A DNA stretch of 16,662 bases from Caldisericota bacterium (GTDB lineage: Bacteria > Caldisericota > Caldisericia > Cryosericales > Cryosericaceae), in the NCBI GenBank assembly GCA_026390215.1, contig JAPLGJ010000160.1, positions 1 through 16,662 on the forward strand, given 5' to 3'. The notes under the pieces are model-generated. The model searched no databases and was not told the origin of the DNA. It saw only the letters and a program-made list of their open reading frames with translations. Shown piece after piece: positions 1 to 5,657 of this stretch. Position numbers and translations under genes: made by a program. Each line of letters begins with the position of its first letter. The stretch's first letter is position 1.

Positions 1-343
1 CAATCGGCCCGCTTATCCACTCATACGACGCTTCCAGCCCCAGAGCATAGAGAGGATCCGACTGTGGGATGGACACCGAGTAGGTGACTTCCATGTCGTG
101 AAGCACTGCTCTACCTCCCGTAGGGCGTCGGACCCAGGCAACATGTCTCCTCTCCATTTCGGCAAAATCTAGAGCCTCTGAAGCTCGCTGAGCGAAGCCA
201 AGAGATGCGGTGGCAGGCGTCCATCCATAGAGTCGGAGGACTGGAACGCCCGACGTGCAGGCAGCGTCAAACAGTGCCTCGTCTGTGGCCATGTTCTCGT
301 ATGGAGTGCCGATGCCAGACATGATGCACCGCCAGGTTCTCAT
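1..343 (-). CDS. LipM/LplA-type octanoyl/lipoyl protein ligase, N-terminal part (3' end outside window)
   Basis: Reading leftwards from an ATG at 343, 114 codons are visible before the window edge. The frame shows the biotin/lipoate protein ligase fold signatures in order: TWRCI near the start, ENMATDEAL (about residues 17-25), LRLYGWTPAT, SLGFAQ, then VRRPTGGRAVLHD and TYSV at about 70-90. The RRPTGGR-VLHD form resembles the octanoyltransferase LipM more than E. coli LplA. LipM moves octanoate from acyl carrier protein to the lipoyl domain of GcvH in the cytoplasm. The catalytic Cys (or ligase Lys) region lies outside the window, so transferase and ligase cannot be separated. An in-frame TAG four codons upstream limits the start. 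No Shine-Dalgarno sequence precedes the ATG, and a promoter ends six bases before it. It is divergent from the methyltransferase at 456. Confidence 0.8.
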   Translation of the reverse strand, partial: MRTWRCIMSGIGTPYENMATDEALFDAACTSGVPVLRLYGWTPATASLGFAQRASEALDFAEMERRHVAWVRRPTGGRAVLHDMEVTYSVSIPQSDPLYALGLEASYEWISGPI

Positions 344-349
344 GCCAAT

Positions 350-377
350 ATGCTACGGGCATGGACGCCGATGTCAA
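350..377 (-). promoter_or_regulatory. Sigma-70-type promoter of the LipM-like gene, predicted leaderless
   Basis: On the minus strand a consensus TTGACA (372-377) is followed after 16 bp by TAGCAT (350-355). Only six bases separate the -10 hexamer from the ATG at 343, so initiation about 7 nt downstream would fall on the A of the start codon. No GGAGG-like sequence lies upstream of the ATG. The consensus -35 makes this one of the better promoter matches in the window. Confidence 0.55.
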
Positions 378-418
378 GAACGACCAGAGAGAAGACAAGT
401 CCAAGAGCTGCTTTCGTG

Positions 419-446
419 TTGCATTTTGGCCCTGATGTCTTAGTAT
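419..446 (+). promoter_or_regulatory. Candidate promoter of the methyltransferase-cdaA-cdaR run
   Basis: TTGCAT (419-424), a 16-bp spacer and TAGTAT (441-446) lie just before the ATG at 456. The expected start of transcription is at 453-454, which gives a leader of only 2-3 nt. Each hexamer matches consensus only partly, so the call rests on spacing and on the similar layout at the divergent gene. Confidence 0.4.
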
Positions 447-455
447 TGATGGCAC

Positions 456-1196
456 ATGATGACCGCCGACTGGACACACGAGTACTTTGACGATACGTAC
501 AGGCGTCTCTTTCTGGATACGGTAGACCCGGCCAGGACAAGGCAACAGGTGCAGCAGCTCCTGAGGCTATGTACGGTGCTCCCTGGAGCTGTCGTGCTCG
601 ATGTTGGATGCGGCGTGGGACGACACAGCATCGAGCTTGCGAAACTCGGCTTCAGGGTGACAGGCGTGGATATGAATGCAGACTACATTGCTGCGTGCCG
701 CGAGCGTACTGAGCAGCTCGGGCTGAATGCCGAGTTCCATGCGGTGGATAGTCGTGTCATGAAGCTTGACGTGAGAGCAGATCTGACCATCTCTCTCTGG
801 AGCTCATTCGGCTACTACGGTGAGATCGGTGACCTGCAGATACTTGAGAGAGTTGCGGAGCACACGAGGCGAGGCGGGCATGTGGTCCTCGACATTGAGA
901 ACCGTGACTATATCGTGAAGCACTTTGTAGCCGAAGAGTGGCATGAACATGAGCAAGAACTTGTCTTCGAGAAGCGTCGATTCGACGCAACGGATGGCAC
1001 CGTCTCCACGAGACGCGTCGTTCTGAGCGGGGGAGTGCGGCGTGAGTACCATCGGGTGCTGCGTATGTATACTGTGACTGAGCTGACAGCGCTGCTTGAA
1101 GCAGCAGGGCTGCAGCCCCAACGCTGGTGTGGCGACTATGATGGATCACGGTTTGGGTTCGAGTCCAAGCGCATGATCGCTATTGCTGAGAGGTGA
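456..1196 (+). CDS. Class I SAM-dependent methyltransferase
   Basis: A 246-residue soluble protein with the Rossmann methyltransferase core. Motif I is VLDVGCGVGRHS (about residues 47-58). The acidic residue ending strand 2 is in VTGVDMN (about 68-74), and a motif like post-I/motif II follows around FHAVDSRVMKL. These bind S-adenosylmethionine. The C-terminal half, with RVLRMYTVTELTALLEAAGL near residue 200, matches the usual 'tE-l-LLe-aGf' strand-helix of Methyltransf_11/25-type enzymes. The acceptor substrate cannot be read from sequence. The start is ATG 456 (or the next codon, ATG 459); an in-frame TGA lies three codons upstream. There is no Shine-Dalgarno sequence and a promoter abuts the start, suggesting a near-leaderless message. 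The stop is one base before cdaA, so it is probably co-transcribed with the c-di-AMP genes, which is not a standard neighbour for them. Confidence 0.85.
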   Translation: MMTADWTHEYFDDTYRRLFLDTVDPARTRQQVQQLLRLCTVLPGAVVLDVGCGVGRHSIELAKLGFRVTGVDMNADYIAACRERTEQLGLNAEFHAVDSRVMKLDVRADLTISLWSSFGYYGEIGDLQILERVAEHTRRGGHVVLDIENRDYIVKHFVAEEWHEHEQELVFEKRRFDATDGTVSTRRVVLSGGVRREYHRVLRMYTVTELTALLEAAGLQPQRWCGDYDGSRFGFESKRMIAIAER

Positions 1197-1197
1197 T

Positions 1198-2112
1198 ATG
1201 GTCTTCCTGCAGAGGTTCTTTGCTGACCTGTTCGTGAATCTTACGCCAGCACGAGGCGTTTCCATCGTCATCGACGTGGCCCTCACATCCCTTCTCTTCT
1301 ACGCTGTCCTGAGACTCATCTCGAACACACGCGCGCTGCAGCTGGCCCAGGGTCTCGTGATCTACTATCTGCTCGTGTTCGGAGTCGAATGGCTCAGTCT
1401 CAAGGCCGGGCTGCTGGCTCTCAACAGCGTGTTCAGCTGGTTGCGCAGTTTCTCGACCACGTTCCTTCCCCTGCTGCTTGTCATGGTCTTCCAACCTGAA
1501 CTGCGGCGGATGCTCGGTCGACTAGGCAGCAGCAAGCTGGTATCATCGGACACACGTACTCAGTTCATGGACGTTCACGACTGGGAAGAGTCCGTTGACG
1601 AGGTTGTGAAGAGCGTCAAGTATCTGTCGATGAACCGGATCGGGGCGCTCATCTGCATGCAGAGACAAACGGGCCTCGAAGACTACGTCGAGACTGGTGT
1701 CCGGCTTGACGCCCTGGTGAGAGCCGAAACAGTGTCCACGCTTTTCTACCCCAACAGCGCACTCCATGATGGCGGCGTCATCGTAGCTGGCAATCGAATC
1801 GTCGCCGCGAGGTGCCTGTTTCCGTTGACTGCGAGTGCGGACCTGGAGCGAGGACTTGGAACCAGACACCGTGCTGCCATTGGCATTACGGAGGAGACTG
1901 ACGCCATTGTTGTCGTCGTGTCCGAGCAGACAGGAGTTATTTCTCTTGCGGTACGCGGCAAACTGACGCGCTATCTGAGTCCACTTGAGCTCAGAGGAAT
2001 GCTGCTGGTCATGACGAAGCCCATAGCCAGCGAGCACAGGTTCAGTCTGGCCGGATTGTTCCATAGACGGAAGGCGAACGGACAACAGGGAGGTGGAGAT
2101 GGCCAAGCGTAA
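1198..2112 (+). CDS. cdaA: Membrane diadenylate cyclase CdaA (c-di-AMP synthase)
   Basis: CdaA condenses two ATP into cyclic di-AMP, the signal controlling potassium, osmolyte and wall homeostasis. The 304-residue protein has three N-terminal membrane helices (about 20-40, 46-64 and 84-101), a linker ending in FQPELRRMLGRLG, then the DAC domain. The nucleotide-binding motifs are LHDGG (D191-G193; the usual form is DGA) and GTRHRAA (R223-H224-R225), followed by the VSEQTG and ISLAVRG segments typical of the family. The start is ATG 1198, preceded by GAGAGGTG (1188-1195); an in-frame TTG at 1183 overlaps the methyltransferase and lies upstream of this ribosome site, so it is rejected. It overlaps cdaR by 14 nt. 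The length is slightly above the usual 270-280. The DGG variant is the only oddity; the rest looks functional. Confidence 0.93.
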   Translation: MVFLQRFFADLFVNLTPARGVSIVIDVALTSLLFYAVLRLISNTRALQLAQGLVIYYLLVFGVEWLSLKAGLLALNSVFSWLRSFSTTFLPLLLVMVFQPELRRMLGRLGSSKLVSSDTRTQFMDVHDWEESVDEVVKSVKYLSMNRIGALICMQRQTGLEDYVETGVRLDALVRAETVSTLFYPNSALHDGGVIVAGNRIVAARCLFPLTASADLERGLGTRHRAAIGITEETDAIVVVVSEQTGVISLAVRGKLTRYLSPLELRGMLLVMTKPIASEHRFSLAGLFHRRKANGQQGGGDGQA

Positions 2113-3322
2113 TATCGGTGCCATGCTGTTTAACTCCAAGATCGTGTCCGTGCTCCTAGCCGTCCTACTCTGGGTCTACGTCATCGGGATCAGGGGTCCT
2201 GACACGACCAAATCCGTCGAGGCGCAGTTGATTGCGGTGAACGTCCCTCAAGGGTATGTCCTGGCAGGAACCCTCCCCACGGTGACGGTGACATTGGCTG
2301 GCCCCATGAATACGCTGTGGAACGTCACGAGTGGCTATGTGACGCCTACCGTCGACTTTCGGGGAAGAAGTGAGGGGTCCTTCATCGCATCGGTTCAAGC
2401 CCAGGTCGTTGGGCTTACTGGCGTGACAGTAGAGGCTGTTGATCCCAAGGAAGTCAATGTGCAGCTTGAGCGTTTGGAGACGATGAGCGTCCCTGTACAC
2501 GCAGAAGTGAGCGGTACGTTGCCGCTGAGTCTGGTCCTCGGGACCTTGCGCGTCGAGCCGGAGTCCATCGAGGTGTCGGGCCCCGGATCGCTCGTGAGCC
2601 AAGTGAGGGAGGCGGCGCTGGTCGTTGCACTGGACAAGCTGGGAACCGCGGTAGGCGGCAACCTCACGGTTGCCGGGGACGTCGTCGCGTATGATGCCAG
2701 GGGGAATGTCGTTCTCGGCGTGCTGTTGTCTCCGCGGTCGGCAGTCGCCATTCTGCCGATTCTTGACGCTGCGACCTTGAAGACCGTACCAGTCATCCCG
2801 AGTGTCATCGGGCATCCGATGAGCGGATATGTCGTGGCGAGTGGCTCGTGCACCCCGGCAATTGTCATGGTTACGGGCACGGCAGCGATGTTGAGCCGGG
2901 TTCAGGCGATTTCGACAGTTGCAGTTGATGTGTCAGGCGAGTCGGGGATTGTCACGAAGTCGGCTGACCTGGTCCTTCCGCCGGGAGTCACCCTTGTGGC
3001 CGGCAGCAAGACCGTGTCGATCCGTGTCGTCATCGAGCAGGTCGTCGTTCTTGCCATCCCGGACGTGCCGATCGAGGTTCGAGGAGCAGGAGTGGGTTGG
3101 AGGGTTACTCTTGGTACGACATCCGCGTCGGTCCTCATCAGTGGGACGACCTCTGCCGTCATGGCCCTCGGGGCTTCCCAGATCAAGGCATACGTCGACG
3201 TCAGCCAGCCTCCGCTCGCAGATGGCAGCTACGCTGTCTCAGTGGGTGGGCTGATAGAGGGCGTTGTCTCTGCAACGGTGACGCCGCCTTCGGTTGTTGT
3301 CGACGTGCAGAAGGGGCCGTAG
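2099..3322 (+). CDS. cdaR: YbbR-domain protein CdaR, c-di-AMP cyclase partner
   Basis: A 407-residue protein with one N-terminal membrane anchor (about residues 14-30, ending LLWVYVIG) and an otherwise extracytoplasmic, Val/Gly/Ser/Thr-rich beta protein. I can divide it into four YbbR-like repeats of about 85-90 residues (roughly 45-130, 133-222, 226-315 and 318-405). Recurrent 'V.V..G....V.GP..l...V......VD.s' blocks such as VTLAGP, IEVSGPGSL and VMVTGTAAML support this. In Firmicutes this protein binds and modulates CdaA at the membrane. The start is ATG 2099 with GGGAGG at 2088-2093; a GTG two codons earlier (2093) is part of that ribosome site. It overlaps the cdaA stop. The usual third member of the locus, glmM, does not follow; truB does, after an 81-nt gap without a convincing promoter or terminator. 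Confidence 0.9.
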   Translation: MAKRNIGAMLFNSKIVSVLLAVLLWVYVIGIRGPDTTKSVEAQLIAVNVPQGYVLAGTLPTVTVTLAGPMNTLWNVTSGYVTPTVDFRGRSEGSFIASVQAQVVGLTGVTVEAVDPKEVNVQLERLETMSVPVHAEVSGTLPLSLVLGTLRVEPESIEVSGPGSLVSQVREAALVVALDKLGTAVGGNLTVAGDVVAYDARGNVVLGVLLSPRSAVAILPILDAATLKTVPVIPSVIGHPMSGYVVASGSCTPAIVMVTGTAAMLSRVQAISTVAVDVSGESGIVTKSADLVLPPGVTLVAGSKTVSIRVVIEQVVVLAIPDVPIEVRGAGVGWRVTLGTTSASVLISGTTSAVMALGASQIKAYVDVSQPPLADGSYAVSVGGLIEGVVSATVTPPSVVVDVQKGP

Positions 3323-3403
3323 CCGACGCGTGGTGGCTCTGGTGGGCCCAGCCCGGAGCACAAGAGACATCGACGCTTGTGGCGTGGTGTCCCGCCTGTG
3401 AGT

Positions 3404-4306
3404 ATGTTGCAGCCGGAAGGCTTCTTTGCGCTGTTCAAACCGAGAGGCCTCAGTAGTGCTGGTGCGCTCCGGGTTGTCAAGGGAATTCTCGGCGCCGACA
3501 AGGCCGGGTTTCTCGGTACACTGGACGTTCCGGCCATGGGAGTGCTTCCTATTGCCCTTGGCTCTGCAACGAAGCTCATCTCTTTCCTTCCGCCGAGCGA
3601 AAAGGAGTATGTCGGCGAACTCGTTCTGGGGATTACCACGGTGACCGACGATATGGAGGGGGAAGTCATCGAGCGCAGGGGTGCCACCGGTCTCGAGGAT
3701 GCGGCCGTGAAGAAGGCTATCGAAGGCGTGACAGCACAAACGAAGCAGGTCCCCCCGCACGTTTCAGCCAAGCATCACGATGGCGTACGAGGATACAAGG
3801 CAATGCGAGGCCAAGGCCGTCTCATCGAGTTTGCTCCGGTCCCGGTGGCAGTGCGACGCTTGACTGTGCTGCAGGAGCGGCAGGACGCTGACCTTCGTCG
3901 TATAGTGTTTCGCATGACCGTGACCCCCGGCTTCTATGTCAGAGGGTTCTGCCGGGATGTGGGGGTTGTCCTGGGATGCGGGGCATGTATGGGGCGACTC
4001 CTGCGTATGGGAGCCCACGGGTTTGGCATCAGCGACACATTGTCACTGGGAACGCTGCGGAGCAGGGTACAGCGTGGGGACCTGTCGTTTCTGACGTGGG
4101 GCGAGACCAGGGCAGGTCTTCTGGCGACACTGCCACACATTGTTCTTGACGATGTCCAATGGAGTGTATTTGGCCATGGGCTGCCCGTGGGCTGCGACAT
4201 CGATGCGGAGGCGACCGCATTGGTGAAGCGTCCCGATGGTCGCCTGGGCGGTGTGGCGGCGGTCAGAGGCGGGAAGGCGTGGCCGGTGAAGGTGTTTGGC
4301 GAGTGA
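3404..4306 (+). CDS. truB: tRNA pseudouridine(55) synthase TruB (divergent)
   Basis: TruB isomerises U55 in the T-loop of tRNAs. The 300-residue frame shows the family order: FALFKPRGLSSAGALR (KPxGxTS-like, about 8-23), the catalytic loop GTLD with Asp41, GVLPIALGSATK, EYVGELVLGITTVTDD, then SAKHHDGVRGYKAMRGQG and FYVRGFCRDVGVVLGCGACMGRLLRMGAHGF. The catalytic Asp is present, but the usual GHTGTLDPxATG around it reads GFLGTLDVPAMG, so the His thought to help flip the target base is Phe. Start choice is uncertain: ATG 3404 is used, GTG 3398 and TTG 3377 are in frame, and none has a strong ribosome site. The stop overlaps the GTG start of ribF (GTGA). The neighbourhood truB-ribF-rpsO-pnp is classic, and this supports the assignment despite divergence. 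Confidence 0.9.
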   Translation: MLQPEGFFALFKPRGLSSAGALRVVKGILGADKAGFLGTLDVPAMGVLPIALGSATKLISFLPPSEKEYVGELVLGITTVTDDMEGEVIERRGATGLEDAAVKKAIEGVTAQTKQVPPHVSAKHHDGVRGYKAMRGQGRLIEFAPVPVAVRRLTVLQERQDADLRRIVFRMTVTPGFYVRGFCRDVGVVLGCGACMGRLLRMGAHGFGISDTLSLGTLRSRVQRGDLSFLTWGETRAGLLATLPHIVLDDVQWSVFGHGLPVGCDIDAEATALVKRPDGRLGGVAAVRGGKAWPVKVFGE

Positions 4307-5235
4307 GCAGCGTCTATCTGTCGTCTTCTGAGTTTCCAGGGATTGCCTCCGCGGTCGCCGTGGGGGCGTTCGACGGGTTTCATGTCGGTCACCAGCGGAT
4401 TGTCCGGGAACTGGTCGACTGTGGCCGCAAGGCGTGTCTTGCCACAGTCATCTATACGTTCCGACGAAATCCAAAACTGACGACTCGGGGCATCCAGGGT
4501 CTCCTGACCACGAACAGCGAGCGTGTTGAGTATGCTGGGAAGAACGGGGTTGAATCCATCGTCCTCGAGGATTTCTCGGCTCGTTTCCAGGGGTTGTCTG
4601 CTGAGGCCTTCGTACGCGAGATCCTTGTCGGCCGCCTGAATGCATGGGTTGTCGTCGTAGGTCGGGACTTCCACTTCGGCAAGGGCCGTGCCGGCGATGC
4701 GGAGACCATGGCGCGGATGCTCGACAACATGGGGCGCAGACTCGTCGTCGTCGCTCCCGTGATGGTCGACGGGGAACCGTGTTCCAGTTCCGTGATCCGC
4801 ACGGCCATCGTGGGGGGTGATGTGGAACGCGCAGCAAGGCTCCTCGGGCGTTCCTACTCCATTGAGGGAGTCATCGTCACTGGAAACCATATGGGAGGGC
4901 GTCTTGGTTTCCCAACCGCAAATGTTGAGGTTCCTGATCCCGTGAAGTTGCTTCCTGGCAATGGTGTCTATGCGGTGCGAGCCGTGGTGGATGGGGCGAT
5001 TGTGAATGGGGTGTGCAACATCGGCGTTCGTCCGACAATTGTTGCCACATCAAGGCGCACCGTTGAAGTGCATCTGCTCGACTTCGACCGGCAAGTATAT
5101 GGGCACCTGGTGTCTGTACGGTTTGCGGCCCGCCTTCGCGAGGAGGCGCTTTTTGCCTCGCCGGCCGCACTCGCGAAGCAAATCTCGCGTGACGTACTCA
5201 GGGCGCGCGTCATCCTTGGACCGGTCAGCGACTGA
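4303..5235 (+). CDS. ribF: Bifunctional riboflavin kinase / FAD synthetase RibF
   Basis: RibF phosphorylates riboflavin to FMN and adenylylates FMN to FAD in the cytoplasm. The 310-residue length is normal. The N-terminal nucleotidyltransferase domain carries VGAFDGFHVGHQ (G21-Q31), VGRDFHFGKGRAGD and SSSVIRTAI. The C-terminal kinase domain begins near residue 185 with GVIVTGNHMGGRLGFPTAN, followed by GVYAVRA, NGVCNIGVRPT and EVHLLDFDRQVYG, which contains the catalytic Glu region. GTG 4303 is chosen because it overlaps the truB stop as GTGA and has AAGGTG (4289-4294) at good spacing; an open frame upstream to 4159 lies wholly inside truB. The last codons form the left arm of a terminator-like hairpin (5221-5270). 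Confidence 0.95.
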   Translation: MSSVYLSSSEFPGIASAVAVGAFDGFHVGHQRIVRELVDCGRKACLATVIYTFRRNPKLTTRGIQGLLTTNSERVEYAGKNGVESIVLEDFSARFQGLSAEAFVREILVGRLNAWVVVVGRDFHFGKGRAGDAETMARMLDNMGRRLVVVAPVMVDGEPCSSSVIRTAIVGGDVERAARLLGRSYSIEGVIVTGNHMGGRLGFPTANVEVPDPVKLLPGNGVYAVRAVVDGAIVNGVCNIGVRPTIVATSRRTVEVHLLDFDRQVYGHLVSVRFAARLREEALFASPAALAKQISRDVLRARVILGPVSD

Positions 5236-5280
5236 CAGGGAATGACATAGTGAAGTCTTGTGCTGACCGGTTTTCCTTTA
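5221..5280 (+). terminator. Rho-independent-type terminator after ribF
   Basis: CCGGTCAGC (5221-5229) pairs perfectly with GCTGACCGG (5262-5270), and GACT/AGTC (5230-5233 with 5254-5257) extends the stem across a 4-nt bulge. TTTTCCTTT (5271-5279) follows immediately. The left arm is inside the last codons and stop of ribF. The loop is long (about 20 nt after the inner pairs), so efficiency may be partial or conditional. Confidence 0.6.
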
Positions 5281-5304
5281 CTTGTCCTGTGTTTCTGGTA
5301 CAAT
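5277..5304 (+). promoter_or_regulatory. rpsO-pnp promoter, extended -10
   Basis: TTTACT (5277-5282), a 16-bp spacer and TACAAT (5299-5304) with an upstream TG (5296-5297) form an extended -10 promoter. The -35 overlaps the T-tract of the preceding terminator. The predicted start near 5311 leaves a leader of about 74 nt before rpsO, long enough for feedback by S15, but I could not define a convincing leader fold. Confidence 0.55.
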
Positions 5305-5384
5305 TCTAGTACATTTCTCCCGCACTCGGTCCCTCGTTCCGGCTGGACGTGGAACTGGGTCTTGGGACACCTTGGAGGTACAAC

Positions 5385-5651
5385 ATGCTTACAGCCGAAC
5401 AGAAGTCGAAGATTATCGGTGAGTTCAAGCTCAGTGAAGATGATACCGGCTCGTTTGAGGTTCAGGTTGCAATGCTGTCGAAGCGCATTCTTGCGCTTAC
5501 AGAGCACCTGCAGAGCCATCGGAAGGATTTCAGTTCCAAGCGCGGGCTCTACAAGCTGGTCGGTGAGCGCCGGAGACTTCTCAGCAGTCTGAGACGCGTC
5601 GACGAGGACCGCTACGCTTCATTGATCAAACGGCTGGGAATCCGAAAGTAG
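5385..5651 (+). CDS. rpsO: 30S ribosomal protein S15
   Basis: S15 is a primary 16S rRNA binder in the platform of the small subunit. The 88-residue product is full length (88-89 is usual) and reads as S15 throughout: MLTAEQKSKIIGEFKLSEDDTGS, EVQVAMLSKRILALTEHLQSHRKDFSSKRGLYKLVGERRRLL, ending YASLIKRLGIRK. The start is ATG 5385 with GGAGG at 5374-5378; a frame open from 5349 precedes that site and is rejected. It lies six bases before pnp, the near-universal partner, and has its own promoter. Confidence 0.98.
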   Translation: MLTAEQKSKIIGEFKLSEDDTGSFEVQVAMLSKRILALTEHLQSHRKDFSSKRGLYKLVGERRRLLSSLRRVDEDRYASLIKRLGIRK

Positions 5652-5657
5652 GAGCCA

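Noticed and set aside
3323..3403. Possible terminator or promoter in the cdaR-truB gap
   Set aside because: The GGGCCC-centred symmetry cannot form a loop, no T-run follows, and no convincing -35/-10 pair was found.
3934..4890. Minus-strand open frame of 318 codons across the truB-ribF junction
   Set aside because: It is antisense to two well-supported genes and its composition is rich in Pro/Arg/Ser/His with no domain signature.
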